DNA from: Suillus spraguei
Taxonomy: Eukaryota; Basidiomycota; Agaricomycetes; Boletales; Suillaceae
DNA: 64,000 nt
Assembly: GCA_016800925.1 (NCBI GenBank)
Contig: JABCPU010000104.1
Span: forward strand, 118,809 to 182,808
Reading direction: 5' to 3'
The notes under the pieces are model-generated. The model ran no database searches. It was not told the DNA's origin and was given only the letters and a program-made list of their open reading frames with translations. Both the position numbers and the translations under genes were made by a program. Positions 10,640 to 22,184 of the stretch are shown here, piece by piece (position 1 is the stretch's first letter; every line of letters starts with the position of its first letter).

Positions 10640-10870
10640 TACGGTATTAGATGGTACTCTCGCACTCATATCAGGCTGGTGAAAAAAAACTTATCAAGAC
10701 ATTCTACTGATTCTCGCATTGCGCACGCATCACTCATTCGATTGCTCTATGGTATTGCATTAGCATGGTCATCATATATCTAAACATGGCTGCCATGTCA
10801 GAATTTATGTCCGAGATGGCCAAGAAAATTCACTAGCTTGAATGCCGGTCCTATACTGTGTAACGGAGGG
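10640..10870. other. Short intergenic stretch after ICMT-like gene
   Basis: AT-rich sequence between the end of the duplicated segment and the stop of the minus-strand deaminase gene. It should contain that gene's 3' UTR. Nothing else is visible. Confidence 0.4.
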
Positions 10871-12468
10871 TCATGTAGGGGGTAGGCCGAAATATTCTAA
10901 AACCTCCGCCTTTGTAAAGCGTCTTTTTACCTCTGTTTCGCGCGAAGCAGTCGACACGCCAGTATTGCCAGAGTTACATCGACTATTTGACCGTATCCTC
11001 AGCCACTCCATCAGGGCCACTCGAAAATACTCCTTTGCTAAGATGGAAGAGTCCAGTAAGGGAATTTTCGGAAGGATCCAGTTTCGATAAAGTTTACTGC
11101 GACAACCCTTCACGAAGTACTTGTGTCCCTGACCAACTGATTTGTTGGAAGCATGAAAGAGGGCATAGCAGGGATAGCATGATAATTTCGAGACCCCAAT
11201 GTAGTTGAGAGGGGGGAAGGTGGGATTAAGGGAGTGATACCAAAGGAGCAGGACTTCGCAATGAATTTTATTTGTAATGCTTCGAGTCAAGGGTTTTGCG
11301 TCGGCGAAAGAAGGTGGAAAAGCACTGATGATACTTGAAGCGGCCTCTTCTATGGCATCATTGTCGGTGATACCAAAACCCATAACGATCTGTTGGATAA
11401 TGTCCTTTGAGAGCGTGAAGGTATTACTTTCGGACACCGGGTCAATTCGCTCTATGATGAGGGCGTCAAGAACATGTCCCATTCGGTGGGAGTAGGCAAC
11501 GTTGGTCAGGAGCGACATGTAGTGATAGCTCAAAGAGAAAACCTTTGAAAAGTATCTCCGGAGTGGAAACACTTCTCTGTCACTTCGCTTCACTAGGTTG
11601 TATGTCAACTTCGGTGGGTACAGCGAGGGCATAATAACCTACTTATCTGCATCTCCCATGACGTGATTCTTGAGGTAATGCTTTCATCCTCTAGCATTCT
11701 CCGCATCTCCAGTGCCGTTCCATTCACATAGTCTCCAAGTCTCGAGATCATAAGAAGTACCTTCTCATCCTGGGGGTCCAACTTCGCCCATTTGAAACAA
11801 ATCGAAAGGGTGAATACAACTTCCTCAAACTTCTGATAGTCACTAGCCTCCTCACTCGTCCACGAGCCTCGCTTTTCATCTGCAAATTTCTCCATGCAAG
11901 GAATGACTTCAGTTTCGAACCGAGTCTGTCTCTTCACGACACGCCGCCTGAACTTGCGCCAAGAAAATGTGTAGATACTGCAGAGAAGGTCCTGCTCTAG
12001 AGTGCATGTTTCGCGACTTTTTGGGGGTGTAGGAGTGTCTAATGTCTCTGTCCCTGCTTCTAAAGGTTGGGCAAGGGAGGAACGTATGAATTTGAGTTGG
12101 GTGAAGACGTAGCGGAGGTGCGAAAGCGTTTCTTCGCTGACACCATTATTACCAGCGATATGAATGATGCATTTATTTTGGTTCACAGTGATGGATACAG
12201 CGATAACTTGACTCCTAGCATCCTGAATGGAGATTGCTGCAACCGCGTCCAATAGAGCCAGCTTTGATTTCTTTGAAGAATGCTCGAATTCGAGTAGTGG
12301 ATCCCGTCTGGTATTGCAGGAATCTGCAACTGTGGACCCATGTGGGTATAATGTTTGTAAGATTGCAAGCAGGGTCTCCGGTGATTCTTGAACGTCAACC
12401 ATGGCATTGGGCAGTTGAGAGGGCAAATAGGGGTGAAAATGCTGTGCCAATGCAACTACCGCGGTCAC
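10871..12468 (-). CDS. OTT_1508-like deaminase-fold domain protein
   Basis: Two minus-strand frames form one gene: 12468 to about 11640 (start MTAVVALAQHF) and about 11625 to 10871. The first part is a helical N-terminal region typical of Agaricomycete hypothetical proteins. The second carries the deaminase signature, IHCEVLLLWYH (an HxE-like zinc site) followed by SKLSCYPCYALFH (CxxC), which matches the OTT_1508-like deaminase family as I know it. Members are predicted zinc-dependent nucleic-acid or nucleotide deaminases; the substrate is unknown. The junction near 11605-11660 needs either a very short intron (the visible GT/AG pairs give only about 28-34 nt) or a frameshift; I cannot decide. 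The gene is embedded between the two ICMT-like copies. Confidence 0.72.
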
Positions 12469-12505
12469 TACGGCGGCGCTACCAAATACATCACAGCTTC
12501 GGTTT

Positions 12506-13039
12506 ACTTTCGAACTCAGTACTCAGTATCCGCCAGGATCACAAGCTAGTCACATCTGGTCCTTATCCCATCGTTCGGCACCCTAGCTATGCTGGTGGAT
12601 TATTATGATGCATTTTTCTGGACATCTTGCTCTGTCATCTTCAAACCCGATCGTGGTTGGTTTCTTGTTCGGGCGTGTTTCCTTCGTCGGACCAGAGGGC
12701 CAAGTTGGTCTTGGGATGTATTTGGGCGAGTTTGTTTAGTCTTCTTTATTCTGGACTGGGGGTGCGGATCCAGAAGGAGGAGGCGATGTTGCAGGGCAAC
12801 TTCGGTGATCAATGGAAAAGTTATGTGAAAAAGCTGCCTTATAGATTGGTTCCATGGTTATTCTAGATATTCTAGATCAGTCATTTATATAAGACGCTGT
12901 TGAACCATTAAAATACAACAAGGGTAACTTCTTGATCACTGGGATACAGGTGAATGATGAAAGAAGAAAATGTAGTCTAACCGAACGCTCCGCGAGGTGA
13001 GATTCTAATGATTATCAGGAGCACAGGATATGTAATTGT
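12506..13039 (+). pseudogene. Truncated second copy of the ICMT-like gene (3' half)
   Basis: Same orientation as, and similar to, 10132-10639. It begins in mid-gene with a small duplication (CTCAGTACTCAGTATCC), retains the GPYPIVRHPSYAGG and VPYRLVPWLF coding blocks and the same downstream flank, but has no 5' half or start. A small indel after YAGG (TTATTATGATGC) breaks the frame that is intact in copy 1. It is therefore a pseudogene made by segmental duplication. Copy 1 is the longer of the two, but has its own frame break near 9840. Confidence 0.88.
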
Positions 13040-13101
13040 GTCAGTTTTGGTAATGAGAAACAAGAAAACATGCAATGATACGTACAACCAGAAGCCAAGG
13101 A

Positions 13102-14610
13102 TCAACCCGTTGGCTTTGCCTTCATCAGGTGAAGCTGCAATCCCCCCTCCACATACTGATTCAAACGTTGCCTCAGCTCGGCAATTGTTTTGTCCCGTGA
13201 ATCCTGCCCATAGTCGAATGCAGCGAGCTGCAAGCAAAATTGTGCCAACTTCGGACTGGCACTGCACCTCGACGCTACAAGCTCCGTCACCCTGTCTGTG
13301 GAAATACGCTTCGAACATTTGAGACTCAGTGATTCGAGTCCAGGACAGATGGAATAGCCTTCAGGTGTTCCGGACAAAATCAGGTCGTCCACGAGGTTGT
13401 GATTGAGTTGAAGGGGTCCAGGCAGGAAACGTAGGTGTTTCAAGCGATGAAGCTGGGAGAGACATGTGACCATGTTGACATCAGATATGTTGATCGTGTC
13501 AAGGGATAGGTTCTCGAGAGTTTCCGCGCTACGAGAGATGAAGGGAAGAGGTTCCGTTTGACTAGCGAACGAACCCATGGCAAGACTGACGTTCTGAAAT
13601 TCAAACGTGTGCAGCTTTGGTGCGTGGAGTGCATCGAAGAACTGTTGGGTGTAGAGCGTTTGACAAAAGAGGCGTACTTTCATTGATTCGAGGTTGGGGA
13701 GTGTGACAGGTGCAGCCCTATCTGTATCAGTCTCGGGTATTATCATTCCTATTCCGATATAGCAATATCTGAGATTAGGACATTCACGAAGCACATTGAG
13801 GTGGTCGTTATGAACGAAACTCCAGTAGGGGCTGGCTTCGTACTGAAGAGACAACTGTGTGAGTTGACTCCAAGGGACGCAGAACTGGGTGGTGTCGAGA
13901 CTACCCCACGCAATTGAGAGGCTGCGGAGGTTGGGTGCATCATGGAGAGACAATGGAGGTGGGTTGTCGTTGCTAGGAAGGGGGTTGCTATTATGAAGCT
14001 CAAGATGTCGTAGGCGCGGGAGCGGACTTTGGGTGAATGTCAATAAGGAGCTGAGTGCCAACGGAGAAAATCCAAGGGAGAGCTCTTCGATGCGGCATCC
14101 GAGAGTCAAGATTTCCTTGTCAAGTAACATAAGAGCACCCCATGTGATCGGAGAGTTGCTTGGGTGCTGGAGGACTAAGGAAATTGGAAGAGCTTTGGCG
14201 TGCGATAACCACACGTGCATAGACATGATGCGTGACTGCATGACGTTTTCCCAATTTGGGGTTGCGGGTGGAAACCCAACTTTGAGGGTCCTCCACAAGC
14301 AAGGAAGAGAGAACATGAGGTCTCGCCAAGCGCTGCAAACTTGACACAATAACAAGGGAGCCCGAAGAGGATCAGGCTCCTGACTTTCTTCGTCCTGAAC
14401 GCATTGTTCAAAGACTTTTGTCATGATCTCCGTTGGCATGCGGCGGACGGGTGATCTTAGGGCTTCCAATTTTTGGACCATTTCCATAGTCACAGAGTGT
14501 TTAGCCTCGAGGCGCGAAACCTCGGCGCGAGCGCAATCTAATTCATGCCCAATGAAGGAAAGCTCCAACTTTTGTTCTGCGAGGAGATGGTTAATACGCT
14601 GCGTATCCAT
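13102..14610 (-). CDS. F-box-like protein with leucine-rich C-terminal half
   Basis: A single open frame of 502 aa, start MDTQRINHLL at 14610. Residues about 1-50 form a coiled coil (HELDCARAEVSRLEAKH). The F-box-like segment follows (SPVRRMPTEIMTKVFEQC, then LLLCQVCSAWRDLMFSLPCLW), and the remainder is a run of irregular leucine-rich repeats (LRHLELHNS, LRSLSIAWG, LTQLSLQY, LESLSLKCS). Such proteins are substrate receptors of SCF ubiquitin ligases and are hugely expanded in Agaricomycetes; the substrate cannot be guessed. No intron is needed and no damage is visible. Its 3' end lies just past the second ICMT-like copy, on the opposite strand. Confidence 0.85.
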   Translation of the reverse strand: MDTQRINHLLAEQKLELSFIGHELDCARAEVSRLEAKHSVTMEMVQKLEALRSPVRRMPTEIMTKVFEQCVQDEESQEPDPLRAPLLLCQVCSAWRDLMFSLPCLWRTLKVGFPPATPNWENVMQSRIMSMHVWLSHAKALPISLVLQHPSNSPITWGALMLLDKEILTLGCRIEELSLGFSPLALSSLLTFTQSPLPRLRHLELHNSNPLPSNDNPPPLSLHDAPNLRSLSIAWGSLDTTQFCVPWSQLTQLSLQYEASPYWSFVHNDHLNVLRECPNLRYCYIGIGMIIPETDTDRAAPVTLPNLESMKVRLFCQTLYTQQFFDALHAPKLHTFEFQNVSLAMGSFASQTEPLPFISRSAETLENLSLDTINISDVNMVTCLSQLHRLKHLRFLPGPLQLNHNLVDDLILSGTPEGYSICPGLESLSLKCSKRISTDRVTELVASRCSASPKLAQFCLQLAAFDYGQDSRDKTIAELRQRLNQYVEGGLQLHLMKAKPTG

Positions 14611-15753
14611 TGGAGAGGGAACGCAGTTCGTTTGGAAAAGTCGTAAGATGGATGTCTGGGGGGATCAAGTCAAGTCAAGTTCATAGCCAATAGTATATGT
14701 ATATCAGTGGCACTACATACTGGTATTTTTAGATCCATAGAGAATGGGCTGAACGGTGCCTTTAGGCTATGGTTGAGATGGGGTTGTGCTATTGCAGTCG
14801 CTGATTGAGATCCGGGTGGAGAAATAGTAAGAAAAGAGACGCACGAGGTCCATACGGCACTTTGCAACGCGGCTTTCTATGTACACGCAATTCGCCTCCA
14901 GCTTTACGTGTTTATTCCTGGAATGGGTCGATGTCGAAGATCGATTACGATCATCATCTGGCTCATCTTGCCCAAGCTAAGTCAAGTGGGTCAGATTCTG
15001 AAGGAAAGCTCGCACACATAACCGAAACTCACTATCATGCCGTTGAGTTGGACATATGCCCGCGGGAGGAAACGAATTAGCACAATTACGTGGACGCTGA
15101 TAGAGACGCTGTCCGTTATTGTGAAGGATTTGGTAATGTTATTTCTAAAGGGTGTTGCCAAACATTTAAGATGAACCTCGAGATGTCAGGGGTGCGGGTG
15201 AGGGAGGAGTCAGAGGGAGGGAGAGCGTAATGTTGAGGATGAATCGATAACACGAGGAAGGGTTCGATGTGTAATCTATCAACAGTCGCGGTATTTATAT
15301 ATCATTATCATTTTCCCTTTCTCTGCGTCGCTTGACTCTGACGTGCTATAAATAAGTTCAGTACACACCTATGCATTCAACGCGGAGGACCCAGCGGGAC
15401 TTCTGGTCAGCAATCGTTTATCATCTCTACCAGGCGCGGTACGACGCTCCATGAACGTTGACATCGATTCACTCTGGAAAAGTCTTCACTACATTTGCTC
15501 GTACCGCAGTGCGAATCCTTTGCAGCTTTATACAAATAACATCATGATTACTAGATCAAAACAAGGTTTACAGTAATGCGCATCGCCTGCTGAGGAACAT
15601 ATTCATAAGACTGACAGTACATGAGAAGTTCAAGAGCACTCACAGCTAACATCACAGATCAAACAGAGTGATACGAAGTACTGCTCTCTATTACTTGAAA
15701 CGCTTTACTCTCTCGACGACTGGGTAGCATGATCAATAATCGCGACCAGGCAG
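14611..15753. other. Intergenic region, F-box promoter side to cofilin 3' end
   Basis: About 1.1 kb without a supportable gene. It should hold the F-box gene promoter at the left and the cofilin 3' UTR at the right. Short frames at 14670-15080 have no motifs. Confidence 0.5.
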
Positions 15754-16290
15754 TTAGTATAGGCGAGACAGACCGGTTTCATATGCAACCTCCGTCGAAT
15801 CCGTTCCCTGGATTTCCACGCTGATCCCGTCTAGCGACTTCCGCAGCGCATCCTTTGAGGATGCGTGGACCATCTTTGCCCGAACGGGTGCATTGTCTGG
15901 TGACCTGTGATTGTGAGTTAAGTATATAAATTAGTTAAATTGATGCTTCAAGTATATCTTCGGCCAGATGAACTGCGGGCTTACCAGGAGAAGAAGCAGA
16001 CCTTGTTCCTGTGAGACCCATCTTCCAACGTATAGTTGAAGTCGTAGACAGCCCATCTGCAACCATCGGCAGGCAAGTTTCTCAAAAATTCTTCATAGTC
16101 AGAACTCTCTGAAGTCTTGTCGATGACAATCTCTGTCCGGCTATCGTTCAACTTGAACAATATGTACTTCAGCGATTTCTTCATCTTCAGGTCATTGAAT
16201 TTAGCAAGACATTCAGAAGCTGCTACCACTCCGGATGACTATCGAGAACATATCAGGTTAAGCCTTGTTATTCCGTGTGCTGCTCACCAT
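15754..16290 (-). CDS. cof1: Cofilin (actin-depolymerising factor)
   Basis: Three exons on the minus strand: 16288-16290 (the ATG alone), 15985-16238 and 15754-15904, with introns of 49 and 80 nt that both follow GT..AG. The product is 135 aa, starting [15 protein letters not shown]. It contains the ADF-H core ([34 protein letters not shown]), the conserved actin-binding long helix with its basic start ([18 protein letters not shown]) and ends ETGLSRLY. Cofilin severs and depolymerises actin filaments in the cytoplasm and is essential in fungi; the N-terminal Ser2/Ser3 next to the start are the usual regulatory phosphosites of the family. The start-codon-only first exon explains why a naive reading begins at an internal Val/Met. 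Divergent from the Rpn9 gene. Confidence 0.93.
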
Positions 16291-17097
16291 GTCGAATAAG
16301 ATAATAAGAGAGAGAGATCTGGCAGTATGTTAGAAACAATCGCGATCAAGATAAAGTGGATACCGAAACGGCAGTTGCCAGCTCCGATCTAACAATCACA
16401 TCACGTGACACTGCGCCCGCGGGCCGCAGACGCCAAGCAGCCGCAGCTACGCAGGTACTTCGGAAATCACTTGGCCAGGAGGGACACGCAAGCTTTGGAA
16501 GAGTGCAAATGTTATAGTTGCGGTCAAAGTTATCCATATAATTGATGTTCCACCATCATAAATGGTACCAATTTACCAGTCAAAGCATTACTTACTAGTA
16601 CGTATCAGCTTATCCCACAGGGCCTACCATTGACCTGTCTTTCTTTTCAAAGGCCTGCTGTACCGAAACCACAGCCCAGGAGGTCTGTTGATAGTGGCAA
16701 CAAAGTAAGTACAATCTTATTATGGGTGACACAGGCAATGTGCTGCAGATGTTAATAGCCTTTGAACAAACTTCGAAATCTAAGTTTATCGAATTCCTCC
16801 CTGACAATTAACTCTCTTGTCGTCTAGGCATCCCTGAATCTAATCATCATCATCATCATCATGACTGACCCCCAACCATCATCATCTGGATCACAGCAGT
16901 CAAGGTGGCACTCCCTACACTATTTGGCGGTGTTATTTCTAGAGGCTCTTGTCAAACAAGGCCAAATTATCGCTACCACGCTTCTCCGCCTTGTGTGGCC
17001 TGGGACGTACGCGTCACGCCTATTTCACCGCAACACTCAATTCTCATATATCACAAGGACATTAAACTTAGACAACGTTGCTTGCAGTGAGGAAACC
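16291..17097. promoter_or_regulatory. Divergent intergenic region between cofilin and Rpn9
   Basis: About 800 bp between two divergently transcribed housekeeping genes, so it should carry both promoters. An open stretch in the Rpn9 frame reaches back to ATG 16861 (after a CATCAT repeat), but its translation is unlike Rpn9 and is probably 5' UTR. No clear TATA box stands out. Confidence 0.45.
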
Positions 17098-18662
17098 ATG
17101 CCGTCATCTACATCAGTGCCAGTAGAGCCACCCAAACCGCCGAAACTAGATCTGGATGAGTTCATTGCGACTGCCGTGTCAGCTACGCCAGTGGAACTCC
17201 ATCCGTTTTTTGAATCTTTCGGAAAACTTCACACGAGAAAGTAAGAGGGCGATCGATATAGTGTACTCATTACTCACTGATCACACAGACTATGGCACCA
17301 GCTGACGCTCAAGTTATTTGATTTTTTTGATCACCCGTTGTCACGACCTTTCCGTGTAAACGTGTTTGAGCAATTCGTGCGCGACTTTGAGTCCAAACTC
17401 AATCAACTCAAACTCGTGGAGATGGGAACTAAAGTATCGAAAGAGATCGACAGTAGGTTTGACCCCCAATTCCTAAATGATATAGCCTGATGCCCTATCA
17501 AGACCCGCAAAGCCAGCTTCTGTTCCTCAACTCCATACTTTCACGGATCGATGCCGAAAAATCACAGGAGGCATACGTGCTGCTACTTGCAAATATTGCA
17601 TATGCAAAGCTGGTGTACGGTGATTTAGAGGGTACCAAAACGGATATGGATACTGCCTGGAAAACACTCGATCGACTGGAAGGAGTTGACACTGCTGTCA
17701 ATGCTTCGTATTACAAAGTTGCTGCTGACTATTATAAGGCGAGAATTTTCGAGAATGCTGTAGTTCACCTCGTTGACTTGCCGAAACAGGCCAAAGCAGA
17801 ATATGCGCCATATTATAAACATTCGCTGCTGTATCTGGCATGTGTCGATGTAGCAACAGACCTTACTTCCGAAGAACGTTTACTGCGCGCGCACGACCTT
17901 GGCATTTCGGCGTTCCTCGGCGACACTATCTATAATTTTGGGGAGCTGGTAAGCAGATACGTGAATTTGAAACACCTACTTTTGTCGGTCACAGCCTGAG
18001 GATGATCGCTAAACTGACTTCATCGGTGTTAGTTGATGCACCCAATACTCGACGCGCTGGACAACACGCAGTATGATTGGATCAAGAAGCTGCTGTTCAC
18101 ATTCAACGAAGGTAACATTGGCAAATTCGAAGCACTGGCACCACTGTTTCCGCAGGAGGTACGTGCATGTTATTGCGGAGACTCGCGCCGAGCCAAGCCG
18201 GCAATCTGACAAATGAGCTCTGCCGCAGCCGATTCTGGAAGAAAACTACCCCTTCCTTCGACAGAAGATATGTTTGATGGCGTTGATCGAATCAGTGTTC
18301 AAACGGAACGCAAATGACCGAACGATGTCTTTCCAGACTATCGCCGAGGAGACCCGACTTCCAGTAGATGAAGTGGAACACCTGATCATGAAAGCACTGA
18401 GGTCAGTGCATTCTTCCGTTGAATGGAAACATGGGCGTTACATGTGCTGATAATCTAATTGACATCGGTATTTGCCGCTAGCCTCAAGTTGATTCGAGGT
18501 TCCTTGGACCAGGTGGATCAAAAAGCGCGCATCACGTGGGTCCAGCCTCGTGTTCTATCGCGCGCACAAATTGGCGAGCTCGCGACGCGGCTTGGAGCGT
18601 GGATAGATAAGTTGGGGAGTGTGGAACAAAGGATGGCCCCACATGTGTCTGCAGCGGCATGA
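17098..18662 (+). CDS. rpn9: 26S proteasome lid subunit Rpn9 (PSMD13), PCI domain
   Basis: Six exons can be fitted: 17098-17240, 17289-17452, 17503-17948, 18033-18158, 18229-18401, 18482-18662. All junctions are GT..AG and keep frame, giving 410 aa, close to the roughly 390 aa of yeast Rpn9. The start MPSSTSVPVEPPKPP precedes the conserved helical repeats (KLWHQLTLKLFDFF, KLVEMGTKVSKEID, LLANIAYAKLVYGDLEGTK). The PCI domain is at the C-terminal end (FNEGNIGKFEALAPLF, KICLMALIESVFKR, IAEETRLPVDEVEHLIMKAL). Rpn9 is a horseshoe scaffold subunit of the regulatory particle lid. The third exon border uses the AG at 17501-17502; an earlier AG at 17484 would bring a stop or an intron of only 29 nt. 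No damage seen. Confidence 0.93.
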
Positions 18663-19292
18663 ATGAGTACGTTTACATTGTTGTGTGGTAGATGAGCGCC
18701 AAGTGGACCATTCCGGAGCAAGAATGATCGTGACATGCTGCATTTCATTGTATGAATTTTTAGAAGGAACACGTTTGCGGTTCCGGATCAGATACGAAGG
18801 TTATAACGGTGGTTTGCGAGCACGTTGAAGCACGATGCAGATTTTGTATGACATAGAGGGACTGATGAGTAGGATATGCAATTGATATGAGTATGTTTGA
18901 ACCGTAGGGAAGGAGGGTTTAAGCCGTAGTAGGGGAAGAGGCACTGCTATCGAATGCAGGCTTCCTCATTTAGGGTGTGAAGTATACTAACAGTGCTGCA
19001 CGCTGTCCAGCAACAACCTAAACTAGTTTCAAAGAATCTGTTAGTCAAATCTGGTACTTCATCCTCTCCGAGTTTCTTCTGTCCTCATTGCAGTCCACGA
19101 CTCAACGATTCGAACTATCTGAGCAGGCTGTACGGTACAGTGACAACGCCTGTGTATCAACGTGTCCGGTGATACCCTCACGAGGTTTGCCTCCTGCAAT
19201 TCATATCCGATTCTACTTCCTCCGGCTTTCATTATAACTCTTCAAAAGATTATCACTTTTCATCCAGGTCTTGTCTTTGTCGAACATCTGCA
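18663..19292. other. Intergenic region
   Basis: About 630 bp between Rpn9 and the telobox protein gene. No ORF with family features, no RNA gene that I recognise; presumed Rpn9 terminator and telobox-gene promoter. Confidence 0.4.
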
Positions 19293-21973
19293 ATGTCAGA
19301 ATCAGCAGACCTGACTTGCAAGCCACCAACTGCTGTCACTTTTTCCTTTACGGCCCCCTTTCCTGCAGTTTCATCCTCCATTTCCTCAGCGTCATCAACC
19401 TCTTCCGCGCTGAAGCAAAGACGCGTGTCGCTTGCGCTTCCGTCTTCCCCCAGGCTTGTCCCAGCGTGGAATTTCCGTGACGACACCGGCCTGACTTCGC
19501 ATGTTGCTGAAACTTGTGCACCAATGCCGGAACGCAAAGGAAAGATACGCAAGATCGCTGGTGATGGCGACTACCGCGAATCAGTCGGCTCCTTCATAAT
19601 CCAACAAAAGAAACCACGCAAGAAATGGTCCGAAGAAGAGACCCAAATGCTCGTCGAGGGCTGTAACACGGTACATATGGCTTCTCAAATAATGTCTCAC
19701 AATATTAATTCTGTTCCCTCAGTGGGGCGTCGGCAATTGGAAGGCTATATTGAAAGATCCGAAGCTGACTTTTGACAACCGCTCGCCTGTTGACCTCAAG
19801 GACCGGTTAGTGCTCCTTAATTTCCGCTTGTTCATATTTATACCTGGCCTCTGCTAGGTTTCGCACTTACTTTCCTGACGCGTACAAGGAGCACTACCCC
19901 AATGCAAAGACGCACCTGTCCAGTAAAATTCGATCAACTCTTCCGGATGGACGTTCTATCTTTGAGAAAACGCGTAGTAAGAAACGTCGTCCGTTTACTG
20001 AGGAAGAGGACCGCGCTCTCAAGGCTGGCTATGAGAAGCATGGTACTGTATGGGCCACGATAGTCAAAGACCCTGTCTTCCAGGAGCAGAATCGACGCTC
20101 GACTGACCTCCGAGACCGTTTCCGCAACGCGTTTCCTGAGCTGTATCAAGCAGCGGGCTATAAGCCACGGAACGCGCCCAAAAAGCGGAGAGAGTGTGTC
20201 CAGCCACTTCCCATTCGCTCAGCAACTGATGATCAGTTGACTGCGCACAGCAGCCACATAGGCCCTGCCCGCAAGAAGCGCGTGCAGTCAAGGCAGGGTC
20301 TGTTTAGAGGTGGGACGAAGAGCGTCCCAGAGAGCGCAACATGCTCTGAAGATGACGATAGCTCGGGTGGCGAGGAGGAGGGTGGCACCAGGCTGTTTAG
20401 ATGCCCACCGATTATGCATGACCCCTCTCAGCCTGATGATACGTCTTCGCCAGACGGACTTGCGGTGATGGACATGGAGACGATAGACCCCTTGTCCGAG
20501 CCACTATCTATTCCCGACTTCATGCCTAGTGCATCGCAGTCTCTCTCAGAGCTCACGGACTCCTCTCAGTCGCAGACTTGGTCCGGCATAGAGACGCCTC
20601 TCAACTCTGCGCCGTGGTCCGCCACCACCGCCTCTCCGACGTCATCACATATATCGTCTGATTATCTGCTCAGTCATTCTCTATTTGATCGTCGGTTGAA
20701 CACTATTGGAAAGTCGCCTTGGGGTCCGCAGGACTGGTTTTCTGCCAACCCCCGACTCGACACGTCTACTTTCTCCAGTAGTGGGTCATCATTTGCCGAC
20801 GGGTTGTCCCCTGCACCATCATCTCCATTTTCATTTCATAACCTCAACCACGGCGTCGTCGATCGCTATGATCTATTTCCGAGTTCCTTTCCAAACGACT
20901 TCACCTCGGACGTCGGTGTTGGTGACTCGCACTCCACATTTTCGGACCACGAGATGTTTGCGTCGAGTAGTTTCAGGGGGTTCACGCATCACTCCAGCTA
21001 CGCTGGTGACCTCATCTTTGGTGCACGGACACATCAGCCCCAACAGTCATACTACGGCCCTGGATTCGGGTTTGGTACACCTGGCCTCGGACTTTCTGGG
21101 ATACAGCAAGCCACCAGTCTGCATCCGCTCCAGATCCACACCCCTGCACTGCCAGGTATTGACGAGATCGAGCTGGCGTCGATCACACTCAATGATCAAG
21201 CGGAGATCCCAAGCGATGCTGCTCAAAGCATTAGTGAGATTGGAGTGCAGAAAGATGATTCAGAGGCGTCTATGAGCCTCTCTGCCCTGGAAATATACAC
21301 CATGTCGCAGCAGAACATGGATGATATCGTGGACTTGACGCACTCCACTCCCCCTGCGACACCCATCACGTCGACTCGCCCTCTACGGGGTCATCCCCAC
21401 ATGCATGCATCATCTCATCATGGTCGGTCTATCTCAGTTCCCCCATCCGAACACCGGTATACGTCTACCCACCTGTCGCAAGGTCATGGCGCATCGCAAC
21501 CACAGATCACGAGCACCCGCTCCCTCCCTTTCTTCGACACTGTCTCGCTCTCACATCCTTCTGATCTGGCATCTATGCATGCACAATCTTCGTCACCACA
21601 AGGGGCCGACCTATGGCGACCCTCAAACCCTAATGATTTCCACGGCGTTCCCTACCTCGATTTGCACTACTTCAGCAGTCATACTACTGATGGACATGAT
21701 GCCAACCCCATGACCATCGATACTTCACGCCAGGGACAAGCGTTAGACCTTGCTCGTTCGCATCCTTCTCAGAAGTCGGCTCCTCCGGTACCGTACTCCA
21801 CAGTATCTCAGGAACTTCAGACGGCGCAGGCGCTTCTGACAGGCACGGTTGTACGTCAGCCACACACGATGCACCATCGTGGAACAAGCTTTGTCTCTCC
21901 ACAGGATCTACATTTCCGCAAAGCGAGCGATAACAAGCGGAAAAGAGCAAGCTGGGACGGCGGGGTCTTCTAG
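19293..21973 (+). CDS. Double-telobox Myb protein, Tay1/TRF-like
   Basis: Three exons, 19293-19670, 19723-19805 and 19858-21973, joined by 52-nt GT..AG introns, give about 858 aa. Residues about 110-165 form a first Myb repeat (KKWSEEETQML, WGVGNWKAIL) ending in the telobox-like VDLKDRFRTYFP. About 50 residues later a second follows (KKRRPFTEEEDRAL, HGTVWATIVKD) ending TDLRDRFRNAFPE. Two tandem telobox Mybs are the diagnostic layout of Tay1-type double-stranded telomere-binding proteins of Yarrowia and basidiomycetes. The N terminus is Ser/Pro-rich; the long C-terminal 600 aa are low-complexity (Ser, His, Pro, Gln) and end with a basic NKRKRASWDGG, suggesting nuclear import. Role: binds telomeric DNA duplex, or acts as a telomere-repeat-like transcription factor. 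Intact. Confidence 0.82.
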
Positions 21974-22184
21974 CTCATTAATGATTCGTGGACTGGTGAA
22001 TTCTTCGAGGGACATCTCCGTCCTCTCTCAGCTAGCTTCTTATCTCTTTGTTTCGTGATTCGTCATCATAGCATTGCATATCTCGATCGCATCGCATCGC
22101 ATAATCTATGTTTAGCTCCAGTAGCAAGCATCATGTTTTCGCACTCGTATGAAATTTATGAAATTATGTAATTACATGGGAGTC

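Noticed and set aside
16861..17097. N-terminal extension of Rpn9 from ATG 16861
   Set aside because: In frame but unlike Rpn9, and it would place 79 atypical residues before the conserved start; more likely 5' UTR.
17457..17485. 29-nt intron in Rpn9
   Set aside because: A 50-nt intron ending at 17502 fits better and gives the expected EIDNPQSQ continuation.
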